A stretch of 54,618 bases of DNA from Methylocystis silviterrae (GCF_013350005.1 NZ_JABVWW010000020.1:1-54618); one strand, 5' to 3'. Shown: positions 25,280-33,515, counted from the stretch's first letter. Notes: generated by a model from the letters alone, not told the origin. Numbers and translations: made by a program.

Positions 25280-26749
25280 TTATCGACCGTCGGGCGTGTC
25301 GAGACCGAACCACAGGTCATGCACCTGATTGAGATGAACGCTCGGATCATAGAGCGCGACCGCGAGGTTGAGTTCTTGCGCCGACAAGCGTCCGATCGAC
25401 CCCAGCGCCGCATAAGAGGCTACGACGCGATCGCGCTGCGACGTCACGAGGTTGACCCTGGCGTTGAGCAGAGACTGCTGCGCATTCAGCACATCCAGGG
25501 TCGTGCGTTGCCCGACCTTGGCCTCTTCGCGCACCCCGGCGAGCGCGGTCTCCGCCGCCTTCACCGCCGCCTGTCCGGAGGTGATTGACGCCTTCGCGGT
25601 GTCAAGGAGTCCGTAGCTCGAAACGACGCTTGCGCGGACGCTCTCGCGCTGAACATCGGCATTCAGCCGCGCCTGGCCGAGTTGCTCCTTGGCTTGGCGA
25701 ATTGAGGCATATTCGGAGCCGCCCTGATAGAGCGGGACATTCAGCTGCGCTATCGCTGATGCAGTGAACTGCTTCGATCCCGGCAATCCGAGAAAAGAGT
25801 CATATTGATTTGACACCTGGCCGTTGACGGAGAGATTCGGCGCAAGCGCGGCTTCCGCGACCTTGACCGCGAGCGCCGCCGCGTCCACCTGGTGAAAGGC
25901 TGCGGTCACGCCGGGATGCTCCACCAATGCGATGGCGATCGCCTGCTCCAGCGACTTGGGCAATAATGGCTCAAGGCTGCGCCCCGGCTCAAGGTGTTTT
26001 GGCTCAGCGCCGATGATCTGGCGGTAGTTCGCCATGCTGTTTTTGAGCAGCGCCTGCGCGGCATAGAAATCCGAACGGGCCAGCGCGACCGAGGCTTCCG
26101 CCTGGGCGACGTCGGTTCGAGTCACTTCACCGACCTGGAAACGATCGCGGCTCTGCTTGAGCTGTTCCTCAAGTACCGAAATATTGTTTTTGCGCAGCGA
26201 CACCACCGCAGTGTCGCGCAGCACGTTCATGTAGGCGGTAGCGCCGTTCTGAAGGGTCGCCTGCTCGGTCAGGCGCATCGTCGAGCGCGCCGCGAAGACC
26301 CCCGACTCCGCCTGACGCACGGAATTTTCCGTGCGGAAGCCGTCGAATATCGTCTGCGACATGTTCAGAGTCGCGCCGCGTGGGTAGCCCACGTAGGTGT
26401 CCTGAAAATCGCCGCTCGAGCCGGACGCGGCGCCGGACTGTTGGCTGCTGCTGCCGCCAAAGGGAATCTTGATCGCCGCATATTGCGCGCCGTACTGAGC
26501 CGTGATGCTGGCCTTCGGCCGAAGCCCCGCCTTGGCTTTCGGCGCGTCTTCGTCGCGCACCCGCACATTGGCGCGGCTCTGGTTGAGATCCGGGTTGCCG
26601 TAATAGGCCCGCGCCAGAGCCGACAGAAGGCTCTCCGCAGAGGCCCGACCCGGCGAAAGAGCGACCGCTGTTATCGCCAATGCGGCGGACGCGCAGGACA
26701 GGACGTTGGCCGACCGCCGCCACCCGAGGCCAAACCCGTCAATTCTCAT
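25280..26749 (-). CDS. tolC: TolC family outer-membrane efflux protein
   Basis: This encodes 489 residues from ATG 26749 (MRIDGFGLGWRRSANVLSCA), with a signal peptide ending near GRASA. Two OEP repeats follow, with the classic start SLLSALARAYYGNPDLNQSR and long helices (QSGVFAARSTMRLTEQATLQ region). The second repeat has YRQIIGAEPKHLEPG and GVREEAKVGQRTTLDVLNAQ. TolC trimers form the outer-membrane exit duct for type I secretion and RND pumps. It lies in the pcm-tolC-popZ run with no pump genes nearby, so it probably serves several systems. Confidence 0.95.
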   Translation of the reverse strand: MRIDGFGLGWRRSANVLSCASAALAITAVALSPGRASAESLLSALARAYYGNPDLNQSRANVRVRDEDAPKAKAGLRPKASITAQYGAQYAAIKIPFGGSSSQQSGAASGSSGDFQDTYVGYPRGATLNMSQTIFDGFRTENSVRQAESGVFAARSTMRLTEQATLQNGATAYMNVLRDTAVVSLRKNNISVLEEQLKQSRDRFQVGEVTRTDVAQAEASVALARSDFYAAQALLKNSMANYRQIIGAEPKHLEPGRSLEPLLPKSLEQAIAIALVEHPGVTAAFHQVDAAALAVKVAEAALAPNLSVNGQVSNQYDSFLGLPGSKQFTASAIAQLNVPLYQGGSEYASIRQAKEQLGQARLNADVQRESVRASVVSSYGLLDTAKASITSGQAAVKAAETALAGVREEAKVGQRTTLDVLNAQQSLLNARVNLVTSQRDRVVASYAALGSIGRLSAQELNLAVALYDPSVHLNQVHDLWFGLDTPDGR

Positions 26750-26863
26750 TGTTCTCAACCTATCTTCGCGCGACGACGTGCGCGCCACTCTCCGGCAGCG
26801 ATCAGTCTCGACGATGACACCCGAACGCAACGCTAGGAACGCGATTGAGGCGAAATGGCGGCG

Positions 26864-27568
26864 CTAGAGGTTGAAGGCGGGCGCCTGTTCGAAGCCATCG
26901 AGCACCGGCGCCGTCGCCGAGAACAACGGCAGTTCGCCCGCCGAGCGGCCGTCCTGGCGCTCGAAGCGCACGACCTGCTGGCCGGCGCGCGACTCCGGCG
27001 TGACGATCGCCAGCAGCCGACCATCGGGCGTCAGCTGTTCGAACAACGCCTCGAGTCCTGCCTGAACGCGGCCTTGAACGATGATGACATCGTACGGGGC
27101 GCCGCCTGCGAAGCCCTTTTCCAAAGGCCCCAGCTCGAATTGCACTTTGTCGCAGCCCAATGCTGCGAGGCCGGCCTTGGCGCAGGCGGCAAGACCGGAA
27201 TCGCATTCCAGAGCGACAACCTTGTCGGCGAGGCCAGAGAGGAGTGCGGACGAATACCCCACGCCGCCAATATCGAGCACTCTATCCGTCGCTCTGACGT
27301 CGGCGCTTTGAAGCATCCGCGCCAGCACGAGCGGCGGCAGCAGGTTGCGTTTGCGTCCGCTGGCGCCCTTCACGGAGATCGCCATATCCGAATAGGCGAG
27401 CGAGGCGAGTGAATCCGGCAGGAAAATCTCGCGTGGCGTCTCGAGGAAGCGCTCAAGCAGCGGCACATCGGTCACATCGAACGGACGAAGCTGGCGCTCG
27501 ACCATGGTGTGGCGCAAAGTCGCTGTCGCCTCGCCCGTCTTCGTCACTTGCGCCACCCTGTCCAACAT
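26864..27568 (-). CDS. pcm: Protein-L-isoaspartate O-methyltransferase-like
   Basis: This encodes 234 residues. SAM-binding motif I is VLDIGGVGYSSALLSGLADK (usual G-x-G-x-G), followed by VVALECDSGL and the post-motif YDVIIVQG. N-terminal TMVERQLRPFDVTDVPLLER is the family start. In Pcm, repair of isoaspartyl residues needs a pre-motif region; the region GRKRNLLPPLVLARMLQ fits partly. Alphaproteobacterial members placed before tolC are often described as Pcm-like, and their substrate is not proven. It is the first gene of the minus-strand pcm-tolC-popZ-ftsB run. Confidence 0.88.
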   Translation of the reverse strand: MLDRVAQVTKTGEATATLRHTMVERQLRPFDVTDVPLLERFLETPREIFLPDSLASLAYSDMAISVKGASGRKRNLLPPLVLARMLQSADVRATDRVLDIGGVGYSSALLSGLADKVVALECDSGLAACAKAGLAALGCDKVQFELGPLEKGFAGGAPYDVIIVQGRVQAGLEALFEQLTPDGRLLAIVTPESRAGQQVVRFERQDGRSAGELPLFSATAPVLDGFEQAPAFNL

Positions 27569-27645
27569 TCGCTTTCCGGCCTTAGCCGGCCCCTTGGAGG
27601 AGATGCTGCGGCGCGGAACCGCGCCGGCGTTTTATAGGCGCCGGC

Positions 27646-28128
27646 TCACGCCATGTCCATGGCTTGGCGCGCAGCTTCCCCACCGACGAGCAGACGGACG
27701 CCGTCGCCGCTCTCGCCCAATCCGCGCATCTGCTCAAGCGACGTCTTGTCGAGCACTTCGGCGATCGCCTCTCGCGCCCGTAGCATGACGAGGCGAACCG
27801 CGCATCGCGTCTCGTCCGTGCAGTCGTCGCAACGACGGTAAACCGTTTTGCTTGCGCATTGGATGGGCGCCAGCGGTCCATCGAGCGCGCGCACAATATT
27901 GCCGACGCCTATGTCTGAAGGCGGCCGCGCCAACATATAGCCGCCGCCCTTGCCTTTTTTCGAATGAACGAAGCCCGCGTTGCGCAGCTCGCCCAAAATT
28001 GCGTCGAGAAACTTCTTTGGAATCTGATTCGAGGCGGCGATATCCGCGACCAATGCGGTTTCTCCCGGCCGCACCCCCGCCAGATGAACCATGGCCTTGA
28101 GGCCATACTTAGCTTTTTTCGTCAGCAT
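27646..28128 (-). CDS. Rrf2 family transcriptional regulator
   Basis: This encodes 160 residues. The winged-helix domain begins MLTKKAKYGLKAMVHLAG; the recognition region is NQIPKKFLDAILGELRNAGF and the wing is HSKKGKGGGYMLARPPSDIG. Cysteines at about 92, 100, 103 and 109 (YRRCDDCTDETRC) could hold an Fe-S cluster as in IscR/NsrR or act as thiols. It is divergent from a TauE/SafE permease and cysK, which suggests control of cysteine and sulfur supply, as for CymR-like regulators. Confidence 0.9.
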   Translation of the reverse strand: MLTKKAKYGLKAMVHLAGVRPGETALVADIAASNQIPKKFLDAILGELRNAGFVHSKKGKGGGYMLARPPSDIGVGNIVRALDGPLAPIQCASKTVYRRCDDCTDETRCAVRLVMLRAREAIAEVLDKTSLEQMRGLGESGDGVRLLVGGEAARQAMDMA

Positions 28129-28239
28129 TCCCGTTATGACCTTTGGGCCCAGGTCCGAACCGGACGCCCTGTTGCGCCGGCATACTACCGCAGTCGACCG
28201 GCATGTTCACCTTTTCCCAAAATCTGGCGCGTGGCAGAA

Positions 28240-28270
28240 TTGACAAAGTTGACAAGATTTATAGAGTAAA
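28240..28270 (+). promoter_or_regulatory. Candidate promoter/operator of the permease-cysK unit
   Basis: Two TTGACA hexamers (28240-28245 and 28249-28254) precede an AT-rich TTTATAGAGTAAA (28258-28270), an imperfect dyad TTTA-TAGAG-TAAA. TTGACA at 28240 with a 16-bp gap to TAGAGT is a plausible sigma-70-type promoter, and the dyad could be the Rrf2 operator. Start site and binding are not shown. Confidence 0.4.
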
Positions 28271-28296
28271 ATTAGCATCGCCGACGAAAGAAAGAA

Positions 28297-29100
28297 ATGC
28301 CCGCCTTGTTGGACGCGCTAAGCGCGATCAATCTTCTCTACTCCGCTTCTGGCTTCTTCGTAGGCGCGCTTGTCGGATTCACGGGCGTCGGCGGCGGCTC
28401 GCTGATGACGCCGATCCTGATGCTGGTTTTTGGCGTGCCCCCGACAACCGCCGTTGGCACCGACCTGCTTTACGCCGCCGTAACCAAGACGAATGGCACG
28501 CTCGTTCACGCCCTGCACGGCACCGTCGACTGGCGCATCACCCGCCGGCTGGCCTACGGCAGCGTGCCTGCGAGCATCGCGAGTCTTCTCGTCCTCTCGT
28601 GGCTCGGCAAGTCCGGCGGCCATGCGGCCAATGGGCTCATCACCTCGGCGCTTGGATTCGCGCTGCTGCTGACCGCCTTCTCAATTCTCTTTCGGCGGTG
28701 GATCCTCGATCACATCGCGAGACACACGAACGACATGAGCGATCGGCGCTTGCTGTGGCTGACGGCGATTCTCGGCGTTCTTCTCGGCGTACTGGTCTCG
28801 ATCTCTTCGGTCGGCGCGGGGGCGATCGGCATGACCGTGCTGCTGGCGCTGTATTCGCACACGCCGACGGCGCGTCTTATCGGCTCCGATATCGCCCACG
28901 CCGTGCCGCTGACGCTGATTGCCGGCTTCGGGCACTGGCTGATGGGCGGCGTCGACTGGTTGCTGCTTGTTTCGCTCCTCATCGGGTCTCTTCCAGGCAT
29001 CGCCATTGGCGCCCATTTCGCTACTCGGGTTCCCGACCACTACCTGCGGCCGGCTCTTGCGAGCGTCATGGCTCTGGTCGGAATCAAACTCTCAATCTAG
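28297..29100 (+). CDS. TauE/SafE family sulfite/anion permease
   Basis: This encodes 267 residues with about eight membrane helices and the two TauE/SafE repeats: GFFVGALVGFTGVGGGSLMT with PILMLVFGVPPTTAVGTDLL, and LGVLLGVLVSISSVGAGAIG with TPTARLIGSDIAHAVPLTLI. The family moves sulfite, sulfoacetate or related anions. Its position 30 bp before cysK and divergent from an Rrf2 regulator supports a role in sulfur metabolism. Direction of transport cannot be told. Confidence 0.9.
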   Translation: MPALLDALSAINLLYSASGFFVGALVGFTGVGGGSLMTPILMLVFGVPPTTAVGTDLLYAAVTKTNGTLVHALHGTVDWRITRRLAYGSVPASIASLLVLSWLGKSGGHAANGLITSALGFALLLTAFSILFRRWILDHIARHTNDMSDRRLLWLTAILGVLLGVLVSISSVGAGAIGMTVLLALYSHTPTARLIGSDIAHAVPLTLIAGFGHWLMGGVDWLLLVSLLIGSLPGIAIGAHFATRVPDHYLRPALASVMALVGIKLSI

Positions 29101-29130
29101 ACCTCATTCTTCTATCCCTGGGGGCGAAAC

Positions 29131-30114
29131 ATGTCGCAGGCAGCACCGAGCTTCACGCCGCCGGCCAAACCTGGCCGAGGCCGAATCTATGATTCCATCA
29201 CACAGACGATCGGCGATACGCCGCTCGTCCGGCTCGATCGGTTCGCGCGAGAGCGCGGCGTAAAGGCGAATCTCCTCGCCAAACTTGAATTCTTCAACCC
29301 GATCGCGAGCGTCAAGGACCGAATCGGCGTGAGCATGATCGAGGCGCTCGAAAAGAGCGGCAGGATCACGCCGGGCAAATCGGTGCTCATCGAACCCACG
29401 TCCGGAAACACGGGCATCGCTCTCGCCTTCGTCGCCGCCGCGCGCGGCTATCGACTTATTCTTGTCATGCCGGAATCCATGTCGATCGAGCGGCGCAAGA
29501 TGCTGGCCCTGCTCGGCGCGGAGCTGGTGCTCACCCCCGCGTCGCAGGGCATGAAGGGCGCGCTCGCCAAGGCCACGGAACTTGCCGCCGAGAATCCCGG
29601 CGCCGTCATTCCCCAGCAGTTCGAGAATCCAGCCAACCCCGAGATTCACCGCGCAACGACGGCCGAGGAAATCTGGAACGACACGAATGGCGAGGTCGAC
29701 TATTTCGTGTCGGGCGTCGGCACTGGCGGCACGATCACCGGCGTCGGCCAGGCGCTGAAGGCGCGCCGGCCCGGCGTGCGCGTCGTGGCCGTGGAGCCCG
29801 AAGATTCAGCCGTGCTTTCGGGACGACCGCCCGGTCCGCACAAGATTCAGGGCATCGGCGCGGGCTTCGTGCCGCCCATTCTCGATCGCAGCGTCATCGA
29901 CGAGATCATCACCATCGGCAACCAGACGGCGTTCGAGACGGCGCGGTTGCTCGCTCGGACAGAGGGGATTCCGGTGGGCATCTCGTCGGGCGCCGCCGTC
30001 GCCGCCGCCTTGGAGATCGCCGGGCGCCCCGAGGCCGCCGGCAAGAATATCGTTCTGATCATCCCGTCCTTCGCCGAGCGCTATCTCTCGACGGCGCTGT
30101 TCGAAGGGCTGTGA
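29131..30114 (+). CDS. cysK: Cysteine synthase A
   Basis: This encodes 327 residues. Family motifs are [17 protein letters not shown], the PLP lysine in [20 protein letters not shown], the substrate loop [20 protein letters not shown], and the PLP phosphate loop [18 protein letters not shown]. It makes L-cysteine from O-acetylserine and sulfide. A GGGGGCGAA lies before the ATG. The end of the protein reads [16 protein letters not shown], and the DNA for exactly this end recurs at 31793-31844. The minus-strand gene remnant ends three bases after its stop. Confidence 0.96.
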   Translation: MSQAAPSFTPPAKPGRGRIYDSITQTIGDTPLVRLDRFARERGVKANLLAKLEFFNPIASVKDRIGVSMIEALEKSGRITPGKSVLIEPTSGNTGIALAFVAAARGYRLILVMPESMSIERRKMLALLGAELVLTPASQGMKGALAKATELAAENPGAVIPQQFENPANPEIHRATTAEEIWNDTNGEVDYFVSGVGTGGTITGVGQALKARRPGVRVVAVEPEDSAVLSGRPPGPHKIQGIGAGFVPPILDRSVIDEIITIGNQTAFETARLLARTEGIPVGISSGAAVAAALEIAGRPEAAGKNIVLIIPSFAERYLSTALFEGL

Positions 30115-30115
30115 C
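30064..30115 (+). repeat. Direct repeat copy 1: 3' end of cysK
   Basis: This 52-bp stretch encodes the last 16 codons of cysK plus stop. Copy 2 lies 1729 bp downstream. The copies differ at five third-codon positions (CCG/CCC, TCC/TCT, GAG/GAA, CTC/CTT, TCG/TCC). The final 25 bases, from the ACG codon through TGAC, are identical. Confidence 0.9.
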
Positions 30116-30117
30116 AG

Positions 30118-30315
30118 TCACGGCGCGGGCGGGCATTCATAGGCGAAGCCCGCCTTCGCCATGCCGGCCTTGCATGAGTCGGAGAGATAAAGCGCGATCG
30201 CATTGGCGCAGTCGTCCTCGAGTTTGTTGGAGGCGCCGAGCGAGACGAGCTTTCGCGCAAAAGCGAAGTCGAGGATTCCGACCGCTACTCGCACTCTGGC
30301 GATGAGCGGCTTTTC
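30118..30315 (-). pseudogene. C-terminal continuation of the pentapeptide frame beyond an in-frame TAA
   Basis: Directly after the TAA of the pentapeptide gene, the same frame stays open for 65 codons: EKPLIARVRVAVGILDFAFA, ARKLVSLGASNKLEDDCANA and on to a terminus at CPPAP. Codon use and amphipathic helix pattern look coding. It ends with TGA three bases from the convergent cysK stop, which is typical packing for a real gene end. It is either the severed C-terminus of an older longer protein, or is made by stop readthrough, or starts at an internal GTG. Confidence 0.55.
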
Positions 30316-31029
30316 TTATCGGCATGCTTGCGTGCGAATGAGCGCAAACCTCGAGCCGTCGAACCCCTCGGGAAACTTCGTCGCGCAATCCACCGACGCG
30401 CTTTTTAAATTCGCGCCGGACAGGTCCGCACGCGACAGATCGGCGCCGCGCATGTCGACGCCGCTCAAATTGGCGTTGCGGAGATTGGCGCCGCGAAGCG
30501 ACGTTCCGTCTAACGTCGCCTCCCGCAAATTAGCTTCGGAAAGATTGGCTCCATCGAGCTTCGTCCCGACCAGCCGCGCGGCGCGCAGGTCGGCATAACG
30601 CAAATCCGCGTCTTCCAAGCTGGCGCGGGAGAGGTCGGCGCGCGCGAGCTCGGCGCGGAAGAGGGACGCCTGCGGCGCGACGAAGCCGCGAAGATCGGCT
30701 CCGGCGAAGGCGCATAAAACGCAAGTGAACTCCAGGGCTTCGACGCCCGACAGATCGGCGGCGTTGAATTCGACGAACTCGAAGAACGCCTTGTTCAATC
30801 GGGCTCCGACGAAATCGCCCCCCTTGAAGCCGACATCGGTAAATCGTGCGCCGGTGAAATCTGATCCGCGCGCATCGAAATTAGGACTAAAAAGCGCATG
30901 GCTCAAAATACTGTTCGCTAGATCGGAGCGGCTGAAATCGTTCCGACCGTTGAGCGGGAAAATGCTGGTTCTGGCGGCTTCAGACGTCCTTTTGTACGCC
31001 TGCTCCAGCTTTATTGCGAGCAATTCCAC
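30316..31029 (-). CDS. Pentapeptide repeat protein
   Basis: This encodes 237 residues from GTG 31029. After an N-terminal helix (LLAIKLEQAYKRTSEAART, about 3-21), residues about 30-225 are pentapeptide repeats of the A(D/N)LxX type (ADLSRASLEDADLRYADLRA, GANLSEANLREATLDGTSLR, GANLRNANLSGVDMRGADLS). These would form a right-handed quadrilateral beta-helix. Some members of the family mimic DNA and bind gyrase, but nothing here proves that. Its frame is the same as that of the upstream TIMP-like gene: the 17 codons between 31080 and 31030 are open and read AYAAKRKLWGSRGLRAR. See the findings on the split frame. Confidence 0.85.
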   Translation of the reverse strand: MELLAIKLEQAYKRTSEAARTSIFPLNGRNDFSRSDLANSILSHALFSPNFDARGSDFTGARFTDVGFKGGDFVGARLNKAFFEFVEFNAADLSGVEALEFTCVLCAFAGADLRGFVAPQASLFRAELARADLSRASLEDADLRYADLRAARLVGTKLDGANLSEANLREATLDGTSLRGANLRNANLSGVDMRGADLSRADLSGANLKSASVDCATKFPEGFDGSRFALIRTQACR

Positions 31030-31080
31030 ACGCGCCCGCAGCCCGCGCGACCCCCACAGTTTGCGTTTCGCGGCGTACGC

Positions 31081-31689
31081 TTAGTCGGGCTTTCCAGTCG
31101 CCGTGAGCGCTTCGGCGAGATGCAGCTGAGCCAGCGGACGATCGGGCCATCGACGCGCGACCTCCTTCGCGAGCGGAAGGGCGAGCGCAGGCTCCTGCCA
31201 ATAGAGAAAATGCGCGAGGAGCGCGAGCTGCGCGTCGGCGTCATCCGGCGCGGCGCGCGCTTTCGCCTCCAGAGCTTCGCGTTCGGCGGCGAAATTCTCG
31301 ACAACCGACGCCGACATGCCGCCAAGACAGATGGGCGACAAATAGCGAGCCACGCGAGCCCGTTTCAGCAGAATTAAGGGCGCCTTTTGGGCCGTCTCGC
31401 CGATCTGGGGAATGGGTGTCGGGCAGCTGTCTTCGCCGCCGAATTCGACATCGAGGCGCGCGCCGGTCTTCGCGCCTTTCCAGCCCCGGGTGACTTTGAC
31501 GGTCGCGATTTTGTAGGAAAGGTCGGACCCCGGCCGCAGCTTCTCGACGACGTAATCAGCGACGACATCCGCATGGCGCAGATTCCCCGCCCAGTCCTTC
31601 ACGACCGGCGACGGGCAGGAGCAGGCGCGCGCCGAGGGCGCGGCCAGCAACACGAGGAGAAATGCGCAAGCTCTTAAAAAATACGTCAT
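31081..31689 (-). CDS. Secreted TIMP/NTR-like protein with C-terminal TPR-like helices
   Basis: This encodes 202 residues from ATG 31689 (MTYFLRACAFLLVLLAAPSA). Signal cleavage after SARA would give the mature N-terminus CSCPSPVVKDW. A Cys directly at the mature N-terminus with C-x-C is the hallmark of TIMP/NTR domains, whose first Cys chelates the protease zinc. The OB-like domain (about 23-120) includes YKIATVKVTRGWKGAKTGAR and a third Cys in EDSCPTPIPQIGE. Residues about 140-202 look like TPR helices (DADAQLALLAHFLYWQEP, LAQLHLAEALTATGKPD). The TPR motif appears to be cut by the TAA stop. Confidence 0.75.
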   Translation of the reverse strand: MTYFLRACAFLLVLLAAPSARACSCPSPVVKDWAGNLRHADVVADYVVEKLRPGSDLSYKIATVKVTRGWKGAKTGARLDVEFGGEDSCPTPIPQIGETAQKAPLILLKRARVARYLSPICLGGMSASVVENFAAEREALEAKARAAPDDADAQLALLAHFLYWQEPALALPLAKEVARRWPDRPLAQLHLAEALTATGKPD

Positions 31690-31792
31690 GGCGCCGCCCA
31701 AAACGTCCGACGCGCAGGCCAAACGACGATTGAGCGCGTCAGGGTCGGCGTCGACAATAGCTTACAAAGCGAAGCGTCGACGCCGCAAGCCT

Positions 31793-31844
31793 CCCTCTTT
31801 CGCCGAACGCTATCTTTCCACGGCGCTGTTCGAAGGGCTGTGAC
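31793..31844 (+). repeat. Direct repeat copy 2: orphan cysK 3' end
   Basis: In frame it reads [16 protein letters not shown] plus TGA, the same 16 residues as the cysK end, with only synonymous changes from copy 1. No further cysK homology precedes it. Nine bases upstream ends an inverted repeat GGCGTCGAC (31747-31755) / GTCGACGCC (31776-31784). It marks the distal boundary of the islet that begins after cysK. Confidence 0.85.
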
Positions 31845-31874
31845 GGAAACGCGCCGAAAATCGGCGCGCATTCC

Positions 31875-32288
31875 TCAGGCCTTCGACGATCCGCTTTTGT
31901 TGCGCTTTTGCGGCTGCTTGGCCGCCTGCGGCTGCTTCGCCACGGGGGTCGGCGTCGCCTGCGCGATCTTGCGGCGATGCACCGTCGCGCGCGCATAAGC
32001 GCCTGTGACATAGCCGACGGCGACAATAACGATGTAGACGATCACCAGGAAGCCGCCGCGCTGATTGGCGGACGCCGCCCGTTCGAGAAGGGCGATGACT
32101 TCGGTCTGGTCAATAAATTTGTCGGCGATGATTCCACAGATAATGCCGACGATTGGCACGAGCCAGGACGGCAGCCGAAAATACCCGAGCGCTGCGGCGA
32201 GAAGAAACGCCACGAGGCCGAAGACGTGTAAAAACTCGATCAAGATTGACTGCATGATGAGCCCAACAAAGCGGATGAGCTTGATCAT
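31875..32288 (-). CDS. Small membrane protein with basic tail, unknown
   Basis: This encodes 137 residues. Three or four hydrophobic helices are visible: about 5-35 (two segments), 38-56 and 78-100 (FLVIVYIVIVAVGYVTGAYA). A cytoplasmic-type, Lys/Gln/Ala-rich tail follows (TPVAKQPQAAKQPQKRNKSG). A good GGGGAG precedes the ATG. It lies outside the cysK-flanked islet, 35 bp downstream of pyrB on the same strand, so it may share the pyrB transcript. I recognise no family. Confidence 0.65.
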   Translation of the reverse strand: MIKLIRFVGLIMQSILIEFLHVFGLVAFLLAAALGYFRLPSWLVPIVGIICGIIADKFIDQTEVIALLERAASANQRGGFLVIVYIVIVAVGYVTGAYARATVHRRKIAQATPTPVAKQPQAAKQPQKRNKSGSSKA

Positions 32289-32323
32289 TTCTACTCCCCT
32301 ACGATCATTGATTTTGGAGAAGC

Positions 32324-33274
32324 TTACACATTTGGCAGGTGCTGCGCGAGCGCTTCGAGCACCGCCATGCGCACCGCAACGCCCATCTCGACCTGTTCGC
32401 GAATAAGCGAGCGCGCGCTGTCGGCGACGGCGGTGTCGATTTCCACGCCGCGATTCATCGGCCCGGGATGCATGACCAGCGCATCGGGCGCCGCATAGGC
32501 CAGCTTCTCTTCATCCAGCCCGAAGAAATGGAAATATTCGCGGGCGCTCGGCGTCATCGCGCCACTCATGCGCTCGCGCTGAAGGCGCAGCATCATAACG
32601 ATGTCCGCGCCGTCAAGTCCGCGCCTCATGTCGTGAAACACCTCGACGCCCAGCCGCGAAAGACTGTCCGGCGCAAGCGTCGAAGGCCCGACGACACGCA
32701 CCCGGGCGCCAAGCGCGCCAAGCAGCAGGATGTTTGAGCGGGCGACGCGCGAATGGAGAATGTCGCCGCAAATCGCGATCGTCAGCCCTTCGATACGGCC
32801 CTTATTTCGCCTGATCGTCAGCGCGTCGAGCAGCGCCTGAGTGGGATGTTCATGCGCGCCGTCGCCGGCGTTGACGACGGAACAGTCGACCTTGCGCGCC
32901 AGAAGATGCGCCGCGCCGGCATGCGCATGGCGAACCACGATGATATCCGGCCGCATCGCATTCAGCGTCATCGCCGTGTCGATCAGCGTCTCGCCTTTCG
33001 ACTCCGAGGAGCGCGCGACCGACATGTTCATCACGTCCGCGCCCAGACGCTTGCCGGCGATCTCGAAGGACGCCTGCGTGCGCGTTGACGATTCGTAAAA
33101 CAGATTGATTTGCGTCCGCCCGCGCAAACTCGAACGCTTCTTGTCGACCCGCCGCGACACTTCGATCGCCTCCTCGGCCATGTCGAGGAGGGTGACGATG
33201 TCAGGACGGGTCAATCCCTCAATGCCGAGAAGGTGGCGGTGCGGGAAAGAAGCTGGCGTCGCCCCTGATTGCAT
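32324..33274 (-). CDS. pyrB: Aspartate carbamoyltransferase catalytic chain
   Basis: This encodes 316 residues from ATG 33274 ([20 protein letters not shown]). Carbamoyl-phosphate motif [20 protein letters not shown] (S-T-R-T), the [19 protein letters not shown] loop, [14 protein letters not shown] and [12 protein letters not shown] identify PyrB. It condenses carbamoyl phosphate with aspartate in pyrimidine synthesis. The degenerate dihydroorotase partner is about 30 kb away. It is divergent from the nad operon across a 240-bp shared promoter region. Confidence 0.95.
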   Translation of the reverse strand: MQSGATPASFPHRHLLGIEGLTRPDIVTLLDMAEEAIEVSRRVDKKRSSLRGRTQINLFYESSTRTQASFEIAGKRLGADVMNMSVARSSESKGETLIDTAMTLNAMRPDIIVVRHAHAGAAHLLARKVDCSVVNAGDGAHEHPTQALLDALTIRRNKGRIEGLTIAICGDILHSRVARSNILLLGALGARVRVVGPSTLAPDSLSRLGVEVFHDMRRGLDGADIVMMLRLQRERMSGAMTPSAREYFHFFGLDEEKLAYAAPDALVMHPGPMNRGVEIDTAVADSARSLIREQVEMGVAVRMAVLEALAQHLPNV

Positions 33275-33476
33275 GCGCCGTCTATAGCAGTTTTGGCCAG
33301 CGCCGAAAGCGCCATCCGCCGAGCGCAGAGCCGTCCCTCGCCCGTCCTTCCCTTGACATATACTCGGGCCGAGCACATGTCTTGCGCGACGAAGTTGCGA
33401 GATCCTCATCCGCGGCTTAATCTTGGAAGCTTGAGCGCTCCGAGCGGTATCCGCCTCGGAGATTTTATGGGGGCTA

Positions 33477-33499
33477 CTTATACTCATTCTGAGTATAAG
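33477..33499. promoter_or_regulatory. Palindromic operator upstream of nadA
   Basis: Arms CTTATACTC (33477-33485) and GAGTATAAG (33491-33499) are perfect complements across a 5-bp spacer. It ends 16 bp before the nadA start, just before a GAAAGG ribosome-binding site. The half-site resembles the motif proposed for NadQ, the alphaproteobacterial NAD-biosynthesis repressor (recalled, not checked). A second partial copy, TATACTCGGGCCGAG, follows TTGACA at 33353-33358. Confidence 0.65.
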
Positions 33500-33515
33500 C
33501 GAAAGGCGCCAAACG

